Shown here: piece by piece, positions 24,447-33,532 of the stretch
How positions within the stretch are numbered: the stretch's first letter is position 1
How the letters are laid out: each line of letters starts with the position of its first letter
DNA from: DASVTU01 sp036387415
Lineage (GTDB): Bacteria; Acidobacteriota; Blastocatellia; Pyrinomonadales; Pyrinomonadaceae
Direction of reading: 5' to 3'
DNA length: 64,000 nucleotides
Assembly (NCBI GenBank): GCA_036387415.1
Contig: DASVTU010000018.1
Coordinates: 62,001 to 126,000, forward strand
Position numbers and translations under genes: made by a program
Notes under the pieces: generated by a model
Databases searched by the model: none
What the model was told of the DNA's origin: nothing
Seen by the model: the letters and a program-made list of their open reading frames with translations, nothing else

Positions 24447-25705
24447 GCCGTTTCTCCACCCGACGCTTCTTCTCTGCTCGACGCCGCTTCATTCGCCTTC
24501 TGGCCGGACGCATCAGCGACGGTCTGCACATCTTTATCGCCGCGTCCCGAAAGATTGACGAGGATGATTTGGTCTCGGTTCATCTCCGCGGCGAGTCGGA
24601 GCGCGTAGGCAATCGCGTGTGCGGATTCGAGCGCGGGGATGATGCCCTCACGCCGCGAAAGCGTCTCGAAAGACTTGAGGGCTTCGGCGTCGGAAGCGGA
24701 GACGTAGCTGACGCGCCCCTCGTCATGCAAGTAAGCATGCTCTGGCCCGATGGAAGGATAATCGAGACCTGCGGAGATAGAATGCGTTCCGGCAATCTGC
24801 CCGCCCGCGTCCTGCAAGACATAGCTCAGTGTGCCCTGCAACACGCCGGGTCGCCCGCCGCCCTCCTGCTTCATGCGTGCCGCGTGTTCGCCCAGTTGGT
24901 CGCCGCTTCCGCCCGCCTCGACGCCGTACATCTGTACGGACGCATCAGACAGAAACGGATAGAACAACCCGATGGAATTTGAACCGCCGCCCACGCAAGC
25001 GACCAGCGCATCCGGCAGACGCCCTTCCCTCTCAAGCATCTGCTCGCGCGCCTCTCGACCGATGACGCTCTGAAAATTTCGCACCATTTGCGGGTATGGA
25101 TGCGGGCCGAGCGCGCTGCCGAGCAAGTAGTAAGTATCGGTCGGCCTCGAAACCCAATCGCGCAGAGCCTCGTTGATGGCATCCTTGAGCGTCCGTGAAC
25201 CGCTCTCGACTTCGCGGACTTCCGCGCCGAGCAGTTGCATACGAAAAACGTTGAGACGCTGGCGACGAACATCCTCCGCGCCCATGTAGACGACGCATTC
25301 AAGACCAAACAACGCGCAGACCGTCGCCGTCGCAACGCCGTGTTGCCCCGCGCCCGTCTCCGCGATGATGCGGCGCTTGCCCATGCGACGCGCGAGAAGC
25401 GCCTGTCCGAGCGCGTTGTTAATTTTGTGCGAACCCGTGTGTGAGAGGTCTTCACGTTTAAGGAAGATGCGCGCGCCGCCCGCCATCTCGGTCAGACGCG
25501 CGGCATAGAAAAGCGGCGTCGGTCGTCCCGAATAGTCGCGGAGCAACGATTCAAACTCGCTTTGGAAATCCCTGTCAGCGAGCGTCGCCTGGTAGGCTTC
25601 GGTCAACTCTTCGAGCGGAGCCATGAGCGTCTCAGGCACGAACCGACCGCCGTATCGTCCCCAGTGTCCGCGTGCATCGGGGTTAGTTTGCGCTTGTTTA
25701 GACAT
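24443..25705 (-). CDS. trpB: Tryptophan synthase beta subunit
   Basis: 420 residues; condenses indole with serine using PLP. The PLP lysine is K94 in SHTGSHKINNALGQ; GGGSNSIG binds the cofactor phosphate. The first 20 residues (NPDARGHWGRYGGRFVPETL) are typical of the TrpB1 type that partners TrpA. About 25 extra residues at the C-terminus (QKANEAASSREEASGGETA) are low complexity. It overlaps trpA and is 126 bases downstream of the pseudo-receiver diguanylate cyclase. Confidence 0.97.
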   Translation of the reverse strand: MSKQAQTNPDARGHWGRYGGRFVPETLMAPLEELTEAYQATLADRDFQSEFESLLRDYSGRPTPLFYAARLTEMAGGARIFLKREDLSHTGSHKINNALGQALLARRMGKRRIIAETGAGQHGVATATVCALFGLECVVYMGAEDVRRQRLNVFRMQLLGAEVREVESGSRTLKDAINEALRDWVSRPTDTYYLLGSALGPHPYPQMVRNFQSVIGREAREQMLEREGRLPDALVACVGGGSNSIGLFYPFLSDASVQMYGVEAGGSGDQLGEHAARMKQEGGGRPGVLQGTLSYVLQDAGGQIAGTHSISAGLDYPSIGPEHAYLHDEGRVSYVSASDAEALKSFETLSRREGIIPALESAHAIAYALRLAAEMNRDQIILVNLSGRGDKDVQTVADASGQKANEAASSREEASGGETA

Positions 25706-25831
25706 GAAAGACTCTTCGCCGCCGCCCGTGTGTGGTTTTGATTTGTCAGTCTAACGCATCGGCGCATGAGGACGAAGCAGGGACGTGCAACTTGAGGATA
25801 AGGATGAAGATGTTTTGAGGTGACTTGTTGC

Positions 25832-26764
25832 TTACGCGCCCGTTTCCGATGCGGTCAAGACCATGTTGCGTCCCTCGCGTTTGGCGCGATAGAGCGCGGC
25901 ATCACTGGCGGCGTAGAGCGTGCGTTCTGTTCGCGCGTGCGATGGACAGGCGGCGACACCGATGCTGATGGAGACGACGCCGATACCTTCGACGGGCGCA
26001 GCGCAGACCGACTGGCGCAGACGTTCGGCGGCGACCACGGCCTTCATGCTATCCGCGCCCGCGAGCAACAACGCAAACTCTTCGCCGCCAAGACGCGCCG
26101 CCGTGTCGTTGTCGCGCGAGTGTTCGGTGAGCGCGCTGGCGACGTGACGAATCACGATGTCGCCTGCCGAATGTCCGTGCGCGTCGTTGATACGCTTGAG
26201 GAAATCAATGTCCGCAAGCAAGAGCGCGCACGGAAAGTTATAACGTCGCCAACGCTCCAACTCATGTCCGAGCGCGGTGCGAAAGCGTCTGCGGTTGGCG
26301 AGTCCGGTCAGGTAATCGCGGTCGGCCTCGGCGCGCAGCCTGTCCATCGTCTGTCTAAAGGCCACCAGTTGCGCGACGCGCGCGAGCAGCAGCGAAACTT
26401 CTTCGGGCAGTTGGAAGTAGTCAAACGCGCCCATCGCGAGAGCCACGCCGCGCTGTTGGCTCGTCGCCGCACCGTTGCCGACGAGAATGAGCGGCACGCC
26501 GTCCTGCGTGTGCGCCAGCATCCTCGCCAACTCCTCTGCGGTGATGCCTCTGAGTTTAGCGTTGGCGACGACGATGTGCGGGCGTGAACGCCCCAGTGCG
26601 ACGAGAGCCGCCGCGCCGCCCGCCACTTCAACTACAGCGAAACCCGCGCCCTCCAACGACGCGCGATAGACGCTCATCGTCGGGTCGTCCGTAATCAGCA
26701 AGACGCGTCCCTGGTCGCGCGAAGTCGCACGGGTCGTATCTGTGGTTCGAGCAGTCGCGCTCAT
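25832..26764 (-). CDS. Diguanylate cyclase with degenerate receiver domain
   Basis: 310 residues from the ATG at 26764. The N-terminal CheY-like fold (20-132) keeps the acidic pair D26-D27 but has N68 where the phosphorylated aspartate belongs (HIVVANAK), G96 for the Thr/Ser and L119 for the lysine. It cannot be switched by ordinary phosphorylation. The GGDEF domain (about 145-305) is intact: ARLGGEEF active site with RDND as the RxxD inhibitory site just before. It lies between trpF (upstream, 221 bases) and trpB (downstream, 126 bases) on the same strand, an odd place for a c-di-GMP enzyme. Cyclase activity is expected; the input is unknown. Confidence 0.88.
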   Translation of the reverse strand: MSATARTTDTTRATSRDQGRVLLITDDPTMSVYRASLEGAGFAVVEVAGGAAALVALGRSRPHIVVANAKLRGITAEELARMLAHTQDGVPLILVGNGAATSQQRGVALAMGAFDYFQLPEEVSLLLARVAQLVAFRQTMDRLRAEADRDYLTGLANRRRFRTALGHELERWRRYNFPCALLLADIDFLKRINDAHGHSAGDIVIRHVASALTEHSRDNDTAARLGGEEFALLLAGADSMKAVVAAERLRQSVCAAPVEGIGVVSISIGVAACPSHARTERTLYAASDAALYRAKREGRNMVLTASETGA

Positions 26765-26985
26765 CAATCTCGGCTCGCCTGAAAGTTGCTTAAAATGTAA
26801 GAGGGACACGAAGGACTCGATGCGGGGCACGCGTCTACGCGACGCACATGCGGAATTCCATTCACACGCGCAGCATAACCGAAGTAGCAGGAGGCGCGTC
26901 AAGGTTTATCTCGCCCACGCGCGAAAATTATCTTCCAGCACCGACGTTTTCAAAAACTGACGACCACAGATTCAGACACCGAACG

Positions 26986-27612
26986 CTACCCCGACACCTC
27001 GCGCACGGCAGCGACAAATGCGCGCATCCGCGCTGCGTCTTTCTTTCCCGCTGCACTCTCGACGCCGCTACAGACATCGACCGCGAACGGCTCGACCGCC
27101 GCGACCGCCGCGCCGACATTCTCCGGCGACAACCCGCCCGCCAGATACAATCGCTCGACAAACGCACGCGCACGACGCGCCACCGTCCAATCAAACGTCT
27201 TTCCAGTGCCGCCACGCGTCTCCGTGCAAAAAGCGTCGAGCAGCACCGCATCCGTCCCATATCGCGCAACATCTTCTGGATGAAAATTTTCATCCACACG
27301 CAACGCCTTAATCACGCTTCGAACCGCCAATGCGCGACAAAATTCAGGTTCCTCATCACCATGCAACTGCACCGTGCTCACGCCCGCCGCGTCCGCCATT
27401 GCCAAAACACTTTCCGGCGCACATTCATTCACAAACACTCCGACGCACATCACCGTCTCCGGCAGGTGCTCGATAATGCTCCGCGCCTCCACCGGAGTGA
27501 TGTAGCGTTTGCTGTCAGGCCAAAAATTGAAACCGAGCGCATCCGCGCCCGCATCCAACGCCGCCAGCGCATCGTCGAGATTAGTAATGCCGCAAATCTT
27601 AATCTGCACCAT
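26986..27612 (-). CDS. trpF: Phosphoribosylanthranilate isomerase
   Basis: 208 residues, a (beta/alpha)8 barrel. The general base C7 (QIKICGIT) and the acid D in DAVLLDAF are present, with the phosphate loops LAGGLSPENV and DVCSGVES. It converts PRA to CdRP, feeding TrpC. The ATG at 27612 is close to a quasi-repeat hairpin that separates it from trpC. A separate trpF means hisA at 35976 need not be bifunctional. Confidence 0.95.
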   Translation of the reverse strand: MVQIKICGITNLDDALAALDAGADALGFNFWPDSKRYITPVEARSIIEHLPETVMCVGVFVNECAPESVLAMADAAGVSTVQLHGDEEPEFCRALAVRSVIKALRVDENFHPEDVARYGTDAVLLDAFCTETRGGTGKTFDWTVARRARAFVERLYLAGGLSPENVGAAVAAVEPFAVDVCSGVESAAGKKDAARMRAFVAAVREVSG

Positions 27613-27623
27613 AAAAATCCTGT

Positions 27624-27729
27624 CAGGTAAAAGAGGAAGGGGTTAAATGGTAAAGTGGCAAAGAACTGTTGCACGCTTTCGCTAACATCTCTTCTCCATT
27701 TCCCCGTTTAACCTCTACCCATTTACCCC
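27624..27729. repeat. Quasi-repeat hairpin between trpC and trpF
   Basis: The left arm (27624-27663) contains GGTAAAAGAGGAAGGGG and TTAAATGGTAAAG. The right arm (27690-27729) contains CTCCATTTCCCCG, TTTAACCTC and ACCCATTTACCCC. About three quarters of the positions can pair. The right arm reaches the trpC stop codon. Words match the family at 9960 and 32519. Confidence 0.7.
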
Positions 27730-28545
27730 TTATTTTTCTTCCGCTTCATCGAGCAATGCGCGGAGGGCGTCGGCAGGATTCCCGGAGCGCATTAGCGATT
27801 CGCCGATGAGAAACGCGTGGAAGCCATCCGCGCGAAGACTGCGGAGGTCTGCGCCGTTTCGCAAGCCACTCTCGCTCACAAGCAACGCTCCCGCAGGTGC
27901 GTGCGCGGCAAGCTCACGCGAAACGTTGAGCGAGACTTCAAAGGTCGAGAGGTTACGATTATTGATGCCGACGACGGACGCACCACATTCGCCTGCACGA
28001 CGCATCTCGTCCGCCGTGTGCACCTCAACGAGCGCATCCATCTGCAACTCGTCTTCCGTCAAACGACGCAGACGCCGGAGAGTTTCGTCGTCGAGCGCAG
28101 CGACAATCAAGAGCAACGCATCCGCACCCGCCGCCGCCGCTTCGTAGACTTGATACTCGTCAAAAATGAAATCCTTACGGAGCAACGGAAGCGCAACTGT
28201 GCGACGTACGGCGCGCAAATCATCTAGCAACCCGCGAAAGTGGTCTTGCTCCGTCAGCACGGAGATGGCCGCCGCACCACCCACATCATAAGCCTGCGCC
28301 ATCTCCTCAGCACGGACATCGGCGCGAATGATGCCCTTCGACGGCGAAGCGCGTTTGAATTCCGCAATCACGTTGACACGCCCGCGACGCGCCCCGAGCG
28401 CATCACGCAACGCATGTGGCCGCGACCCGCGACGCACTTCCGCCGCTTCCACGCGCACAACATCAAGCGGTGTTCGCCCACATGCCTCTGCGACGCGCTT
28501 CCGCTTGTCTTCCATAATCCCCGTGAGAAAATCGCTCGCACGCAT
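27730..28545 (-). CDS. trpC: Indole-3-glycerol phosphate synthase
   Basis: 271 residues from the ATG at 28545; a TTG at 28575 would add ten residues. Motifs include VIAEFKRASPSKG (substrate lysine), LLRKDFIFDEYQ (catalytic lysine), VEVHTADE, GINNRNLSTFEV and VSESGLRNGADL, all in family order. It closes the indole ring from CdRP. It is flanked on both sides by quasi-repeat hairpins, so coupling to trpD and trpF must be transcriptional at best. Confidence 0.96.
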   Translation of the reverse strand: MRASDFLTGIMEDKRKRVAEACGRTPLDVVRVEAAEVRRGSRPHALRDALGARRGRVNVIAEFKRASPSKGIIRADVRAEEMAQAYDVGGAAAISVLTEQDHFRGLLDDLRAVRRTVALPLLRKDFIFDEYQVYEAAAAGADALLLIVAALDDETLRRLRRLTEDELQMDALVEVHTADEMRRAGECGASVVGINNRNLSTFEVSLNVSRELAAHAPAGALLVSESGLRNGADLRSLRADGFHAFLIGESLMRSGNPADALRALLDEAEEK

Positions 28546-28585
28546 GTCGTCTTCAGTTATTCCTGTTACTCCCAAATAGAGGTCG

Positions 28586-28634
28586 GAGGTCGGAGGCTGG
28601 TAAAAGATTTATGTTTTTACCAGCCTCCGACCTC
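28586..28634. terminator. Hairpin of GGTCGGAGG words between trpD and trpC
   Basis: Perfect 20-base arms (28586-28605 and 28615-28634) with a 9-base loop and T-rich sequence inside. Just outside, GGTCGGAG is repeated in tandem (28581-28594). It fills almost the whole gap between trpD and trpC and looks able to stop transcription. Confidence 0.8.
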
Positions 28635-28647
28635 TAGCCTCTTAAAG

Positions 28648-29754
28648 TCATGGGTTGGTCGCCTTCGCGAGTTGTTCTAGTTTGTTGAGAGCCGCGCCGC
28701 CATCAATACTCTGTTCGGCGAGTCGCGCAGCATCGCTCATGCTTTGTGCTGCGCCTCCGACGAACAACGCCGCCGCCGCATTGAGCACGACGAGCGTGCG
28801 CGCCGCGTCGTGTCGTGCGCTGCTCAAAACTTCACGGATGATGCGTGCATTGGCTTCCGCATCGCCGCCGCGTAGGTTTTCGAGCGTCGAACCGTGCAGA
28901 CCAAAATCTTCCGGCGCAACTTCAAACACAGTCACATCGTCTCCGTCGGCTTCGGCCACGACGGTTTTGCCATCCAACGTCAATTCGTCCAAACCGTCGA
29001 GGCCATGCACGACCCACGCGCGTTCAGTTCCGAGTTCGACGAGCGTGCGCGCGAGCGGTTCGACCAGCGCACGATGCCAGACGCCGATTATCTGCCGGGG
29101 CGCGCCCGCCGGATTCGTCAGAGGGCCGAGCAGATTGAACGTCGTATGGACGCCGAGTTCGCGTCTTACTCCGGCGACGCGCGCCGTCGCACCGTGATAA
29201 AGCGGCGCGAACATAAAGCAGATGCCGATTTGGTCGAGACATTCGGCGGAGACTTCGGGCGCGACGCCGACGCCAACGCCGAGCGCCGTCAAGACATCCG
29301 CGCTGCCCGAACGACTCGTCGCCGCGCGACTGCCATGCTTGGCGACGGGCAAACCCGCGCCCGCGACGACAAAGGCCGCCGCTGTTGAGACGTTGAACGT
29401 CTTAGCCGTGCTCGAACCCGTCCCCGCCGTGTCGATGTAACGCTCATGCTTCGTCTCGATGCGAACCGCGCGTGCGCGCATGGCCGAAGCCATCCCGGCG
29501 AGTTCTTCAATCGTTTCACCTTTGACCGCCAACGCCACCAACGCCGCTGCAATCTGTGCATCGGTGGCCGCGCCGTCGAGCAACGCATCGAGCAACGCGG
29601 CAGCCTCATCGCGCGCCAGATTTTCGCCGCGCATCAGACGCAACAAGAGCGCACGAAGCGGCGCGCCCATCGGCGACTCATCACGTCGCGCGGGCGTCGG
29701 CAAGAGCCATGCGGGTTGTCGCCGCGCGTCCGGCGTCGGCGCTTCGTCATTCAT
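28648..29754 (-). CDS. trpD: Anthranilate phosphoribosyltransferase
   Basis: 368 residues. The PRPP-binding DTAGTGSSTAKTFNVST and KHGSRAATSRSGSADVLTALG regions and the GPLTNPAGAPRQIIGV motif identify the family; D and E of GLDGLDEL match the second metal site. About 30 extra residues precede the normal start (PTPDARRQPAWLLPTPARR), so the Met at codon 29 (MGAPLRALLLRL) is a possible true start. The gene begins four bases after the trpG stop. Confidence 0.95.
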   Translation of the reverse strand: MNDEAPTPDARRQPAWLLPTPARRDESPMGAPLRALLLRLMRGENLARDEAAALLDALLDGAATDAQIAAALVALAVKGETIEELAGMASAMRARAVRIETKHERYIDTAGTGSSTAKTFNVSTAAAFVVAGAGLPVAKHGSRAATSRSGSADVLTALGVGVGVAPEVSAECLDQIGICFMFAPLYHGATARVAGVRRELGVHTTFNLLGPLTNPAGAPRQIIGVWHRALVEPLARTLVELGTERAWVVHGLDGLDELTLDGKTVVAEADGDDVTVFEVAPEDFGLHGSTLENLRGGDAEANARIIREVLSSARHDAARTLVVLNAAAALFVGGAAQSMSDAARLAEQSIDGGAALNKLEQLAKATNP

Positions 29755-29758
29755 AAAT

Positions 29759-30325
29759 TCATAACCTGAGAAAATTGGCGAGCAGCATTTTTCCTTCGGT
29801 GGTCAGGATTGATTCGGGGTGAAATTGCACGCCTTCAACTTTCATCTCGCGATGACGTAGACCCATAATCAAACCATCGGGCGTGGTGGCGGAGATTTCG
29901 AGGCAGTCGGGCAGCGTCTCGCGTTCGACTACGAGCGAATGATAGCGTGCGGCTTTGAAGCGATATTCGAGACCTTGAAAAATCGTCTTGCCGTCGTGGC
30001 AAACTTCCACCGACTTGCCATGCACGGGCAGAGGCGCACGCACGACGCGACCGCCGAAAACCTGCCCGATGGCCTGATGTCCCAGACAGACTCCAAGAAT
30101 CGGCACACGACCCGCGAAATGGTCAATCAGAGCCAACGAGACGCCAGCCTCGTCGGGTGTGCCCGGCCCCGGCGAAATCAGAATCCTGTCGGGACAACAA
30201 TTCGCTTCAACTTCATCGACCGTCACCTCGTCGTTGCGGCGCACGTCCAACTCCGCGCCAAGTTCGCCGAGATACTGTACGAGGTTGTATGTAAAAGAAT
30301 CGTAGTTGTCGATGACGAGAATCAT
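29759..30325 (-). CDS. trpG: Anthranilate synthase glutamine amidotransferase subunit
   Basis: 188 residues from the ATG at 30325 (MILVIDNYDSFTYNLVQYLG). The class-I triad is C80 in GVCLGHQAIG, H169 and E171 in VQFHPES. It supplies ammonia to TrpE and may also serve PabB. It is separated from trpE by two unrelated genes and forms a tight pair with trpD (four-base gap). Confidence 0.95.
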   Translation of the reverse strand: MILVIDNYDSFTYNLVQYLGELGAELDVRRNDEVTVDEVEANCCPDRILISPGPGTPDEAGVSLALIDHFAGRVPILGVCLGHQAIGQVFGGRVVRAPLPVHGKSVEVCHDGKTIFQGLEYRFKAARYHSLVVERETLPDCLEISATTPDGLIMGLRHREMKVEGVQFHPESILTTEGKMLLANFLRL

Positions 30326-30439
30326 TTTGTCAGTATGAGACCAACAGCCAAACAGACATATTAAAACGAGCGTGCTGTTGCGCGGCATCTCCGTCCGGCA
30401 ACAGCACGCTCATTGTACACTGTGCGCCACGCGCTTGAG

Positions 30440-30515
30440 AAAAGCAGAGGTCAGAAGCGAAAGTTTAGACGTTAGTTAAAGATAGTTTTTAACTTACCTC
30501 TAACCGCTGCTTTTT
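30440..30515. repeat. Quasi-repeat hairpin upstream of trpG
   Basis: The left arm (30440-30480) has AAAAGCAGAGGTCAGAAGC and GTTAGTTAAA. The right arm (30486-30515) has TTTTTAACTTACCTC and TAACCGCTGCTTTTT. It touches the stop codon of the amidohydrolase-TPR gene. The word GGTCAGAGGTTAG is shared with 33458-33532. Confidence 0.7.
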
Positions 30516-32292
30516 AGTTTTGTTGAGCCTCGTCGTTTTTGACTTCGAGCTTCTTGAGCATTTGAATCGAGTTGGAAAAGTTGGGGTCGATTTCCAATGC
30601 TTTTTTGTAGAACTTGATGGAGAGTTCTTTGTCTCCGTCGAGCATGTAGCCTTCGGCCAGACTGTCGTAAGCGTTGGCCGACTGCGGGTAGGCCTCGACG
30701 TTGAGCTTGAAGATTTCGATGGCCTCTTTCTTCTTGTCCAACCCGAGCAGACGATAGCCGAGGGCGTTGACTGCGTTCTCCTGCACCAGCGTCGCCGACG
30801 GATAATTTTTCCGCAGTTGGTCATAAATCTTTCTGTACTGCGCGTAGCCCTGCGCGTTGATGATGTCCGTCACGACCTTGTTGGCGAGGCTGCCGTAAGG
30901 GTCTTGCTCGTCGAGGAAACGGAGGACGCTTGCGGTGTCAGTCTCGAATTTTGTTTTGACGAACTGCTCGTCTCTCGCGTAGGCCGCCGGAACATCTTCG
31001 AGCATTCGACGGAGTTCCGTTTCCGGCAACCAACGCCCGCGCGTCATCACTCCGGCGCGACGCTCGATGTTTGCCACTGACTGCAAAGGATTACCATCGA
31101 CCAAAATCAAGTCGGCTCGCTTGCCCGTTGTGACCGTGCCGAACTCGCCCGCGCCTGCGAGAAACTCCGCCGGATAACTCGTCGCCGCCTGTATCGCCTC
31201 GAAGGGCGTGAAGCCGAGCGCGACGAGATGCTGCAATTCCTCGTTAATTGAGAAGCCGGGAACCACGCCGGGATTCATCGCGTCCGTACCCGTGACGATG
31301 CGGACTCCAGCCGCGTGCAACGCCTTCGCCAGTTTCTTTTGGAGCGCAAAGGATTTTTTCAGTTTGACGAGACCATCGGCGTCGAATCTGCTGTTGTAAG
31401 GATTAGAGCCGGGCGACCATTCGGCGCGCACCCACGGAGCCATGTATCGCATCTCCGGTTTGGCGATAAGCGCGGGCAGGCTTTCGACTTGCTGGATGAT
31501 GTGCTCGAAGGCGACGAACGTGAGCGTGAGTTGCACGCCCGCATCGCGCGTCATGGCGACGGCTTCCGGCAGACGGCTTTCATCATCGACGTTGTTTTTG
31601 AAGAACGTATAAACGTATTCCTCTGCGTGCGCGATTGATTGCTTCGCCTTCAAGACTCCTTCCAGCCCCGGTGCGCGCGGGATGTGGCCGACGATGAGCA
31701 TCTTGTGTTGCCGCGCTGTCTCAATCAATGCCTCGTAGGCTTCGACGCTGATGTTGTTGTAAATCTTAATGGAGTCGTAGCCCGCGCGTGCTTGTTCTTC
31801 AACCATGCGTCGCGCTTCGTCGGCTCGTTCGGCGCGGCGAATCGTCGGGCCGCAGGTGTAGATAGTCGGGCCTAAGAGTTCGCCTCTATTGATGCGGTCG
31901 CGCCAGGCGAGGTGGACGGGTCGCCCGTTGAGGTTATAGATGGTTGTGACGCCGTTAGCGAGATAGAGCGGCGTTTCATTCCACGCGTAGAGATGCGCGT
32001 GCATATCGACCAGACCGGGCATGAGATACTTGCCGCGACCTTCAATGCGCGTCGCGCCGTGCGGGATTTTAACTTTCGACGCCGCGCCGATTTCCGCGAT
32101 GCGGCCATCGCGTACCACAACCGTCTGCCCTTCCAACACGCGTTCTTTATCCATCGGCACGACGTTGACGTTGACAAACGCCGTGATGCCATTAGCCTTC
32201 TGTTTATCCGTCGGCATCGTCGTCGCTTGCACGGGGAGACAGATGGTTAAAGCCGAGGCGAGCAATGCGTTGATGAGAGTTTTGAATTTCAA
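30514..32292 (-). CDS. Exported amidohydrolase fused to C-terminal TPR repeats
   Basis: About 592 residues if the TTG at 32292 is the start, chosen because it opens a signal peptide (KFKTLINALLASALTICLPV) and has GGAG upstream. The amidohydrolase barrel (about 40-430) has the metal motif HAH in GLVDMHAHLY, later H in IVGHIPRAP and SIAHAEEY, and D in VTGTDAMNP, as in imidazolonepropionase-like periplasmic enzymes. The C-terminal 150 residues form about three TPR helices (NALGYRLLGLDKKKEAIEIF, ANAYDSLAEGYMLDGDKE). Substrate is unknown. It sits between trpG and an ankyrin lipoprotein inside the trp region without an obvious link. Confidence 0.8.
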   Translation of the reverse strand: MKFKTLINALLASALTICLPVQATTMPTDKQKANGITAFVNVNVVPMDKERVLEGQTVVVRDGRIAEIGAASKVKIPHGATRIEGRGKYLMPGLVDMHAHLYAWNETPLYLANGVTTIYNLNGRPVHLAWRDRINRGELLGPTIYTCGPTIRRAERADEARRMVEEQARAGYDSIKIYNNISVEAYEALIETARQHKMLIVGHIPRAPGLEGVLKAKQSIAHAEEYVYTFFKNNVDDESRLPEAVAMTRDAGVQLTLTFVAFEHIIQQVESLPALIAKPEMRYMAPWVRAEWSPGSNPYNSRFDADGLVKLKKSFALQKKLAKALHAAGVRIVTGTDAMNPGVVPGFSINEELQHLVALGFTPFEAIQAATSYPAEFLAGAGEFGTVTTGKRADLILVDGNPLQSVANIERRAGVMTRGRWLPETELRRMLEDVPAAYARDEQFVKTKFETDTASVLRFLDEQDPYGSLANKVVTDIINAQGYAQYRKIYDQLRKNYPSATLVQENAVNALGYRLLGLDKKKEAIEIFKLNVEAYPQSANAYDSLAEGYMLDGDKELSIKFYKKALEIDPNFSNSIQMLKKLEVKNDEAQQN

Positions 32293-32621
32293 GGGATTTA
32301 TCGCTCCGTCGTTTGATAGGATGCTTGGGAAGACAACCACCGCGCCGCTCCGGTCAACCTCGACACCGCACGCCAGCCACCGAAGCCTTTGGCACAGGCA
32401 CACTCTTCCCTCTAATGTCTAAACACCGCCCGCGGAGTTTTTGTGGCAAAATTTCTACGAATCGTCGCTCAAAAAACCAATCAATACGATGAGAAAGCTG
32501 AGATGAATCGAAGCGAGCAAGGGGAAACAGGGAAACGGAAAAAGGCGCAACGGTTAAGGTTCTTCTTCCCTTTCCACGTTTCGCCCCTGTCCCACTTCCC
32601 CATCTTTTCATCCCTCAGTCT
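32293..32621. other. Gap between amidohydrolase-TPR gene and ankyrin gene
   Basis: 329 bases. The quasi-repeat hairpin at 32519-32601 occupies the side next to the ankyrin gene. The rest (32293-32510) presumably holds the promoter of the amidohydrolase gene, with no clear boxes. Confidence 0.45.
32519..32601. repeat. Quasi-repeat hairpin downstream of ankyrin gene
   Basis: The left arm (32519-32547) has AAGGGGAAACAGGGAAACGG and AAAAAGGCG. The right arm (32564-32601) has TCTTCCCTTTCCACGTTTCG and CCCCTGTCCCACTTCCCC. The words are of the GGGGAAACGG family, like those at 9960 and 27624. Confidence 0.65.
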
Positions 32622-33443
32622 TTATCCTTCGTCCTTATTCTTCTCGCTCCAATCCTTGAGCATGGCTGCCACCGTCTCGCGCTTGCCCTCTTTCGCCCAC
32701 GCGAGAGCGGTCTTGCCTTCGTTATCTTTCGCAGACGTGTCTGCGCCCGCATCGAGCAGCAGACGCACGACCTCCGCGTTGCCCTTCGCGGCAGCGACCA
32801 TCAACGCCGTCCCGCCATAACGATTCTTGACGTTTGCGTCAGCGCCCCTCAGTAGAAACAAACGCACAATGTCGGCGCGGTCGTAATAAACCGCCCATGT
32901 CAGAGCCGCGCCCGTATCGCCATCGCTCATGTTCACGTCTGCGCCAGCGTCGAGCAACATCTGCACGACTTCGGGCTTGTTCCTATAGACCGCATACATC
33001 AACGCCGTCGAACCGCTCCGCGCCTGCGCGTTCACGTCGGCGCGGCCTTCCAAGAGTGACTTCACAATCTCCACCGCACCTTCACGAACCGCACGCATCA
33101 ACGCCGTCTGTCCATCGAGGTCTGCGGCATTTAAGTCTGCGCCCGCCGAAATCAACACCTGCGCCGTCTTCGTCTCGCTACTTTTCGACGCCGCGATGAG
33201 AGGTGTCTCACCCTGACTGTTCCTGACGTTCGGGTTCATACCCGCGACGAGAAAAAGTTTGACCACCGCCACATCGCCTTCGCCCGCACGCTGAACAAAA
33301 ATCGATTCGTCGAAACGATATCCTCTCAACGCCAACTCGCGCCGCGCCGTGTCCGGCCCGTACACAATCTTCGACCTGTCCATGCAGCCCGCAGTAGCAC
33401 AGACAATCAACAAGACGATGAGAAATATTTTCAAGCGAAACAT
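32622..33443 (-). CDS. Ankyrin-repeat lipoprotein
   Basis: 273 residues with a lipoprotein signal (MFRLKIFLIVLLIVCATAGC, acylated cysteine C20). At least five ankyrin repeats follow, recognisable from NSQGETPLIAASKSSETKTA, DLDGQTALMRAVREGAVEIV, ARSGSTALMYAVYRNKPEVV, GDTGAALTWAVYYDRADIV and NRYGGTALMVAAAKGNAEVV. It is an extracytoplasmic binding scaffold; the partner is unknown. It is flanked by hairpins on both sides and lies directly downstream of trpE. Confidence 0.85.
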   Translation of the reverse strand: MFRLKIFLIVLLIVCATAGCMDRSKIVYGPDTARRELALRGYRFDESIFVQRAGEGDVAVVKLFLVAGMNPNVRNSQGETPLIAASKSSETKTAQVLISAGADLNAADLDGQTALMRAVREGAVEIVKSLLEGRADVNAQARSGSTALMYAVYRNKPEVVQMLLDAGADVNMSDGDTGAALTWAVYYDRADIVRLFLLRGADANVKNRYGGTALMVAAAKGNAEVVRLLLDAGADTSAKDNEGKTALAWAKEGKRETVAAMLKDWSEKNKDEG

Positions 33444-33457
33444 AAAAAATAGAGTTC

Positions 33458-33532
33458 AAAGGTCAGAGGCTAGAAGTTGGAAGTTAGTGAAATCAGTTCT
33501 GTTTTTACTAACCTCTAACCTCTGCTTTCAGA
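33458..33532. repeat. Quasi-repeat hairpin at trpE 3' end
   Basis: The left arm (33458-33492) has GGTCAGAGGCTAGAAG and TTGGAAGTTAGTGAAA. The right arm (33502-33532) has TTTTACTAACCTCTAACC and TCTGCTTTCAGAG. The right arm runs into the trpE stop codon at 33528. It shares the words of the hairpin at 30440. Confidence 0.7.
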
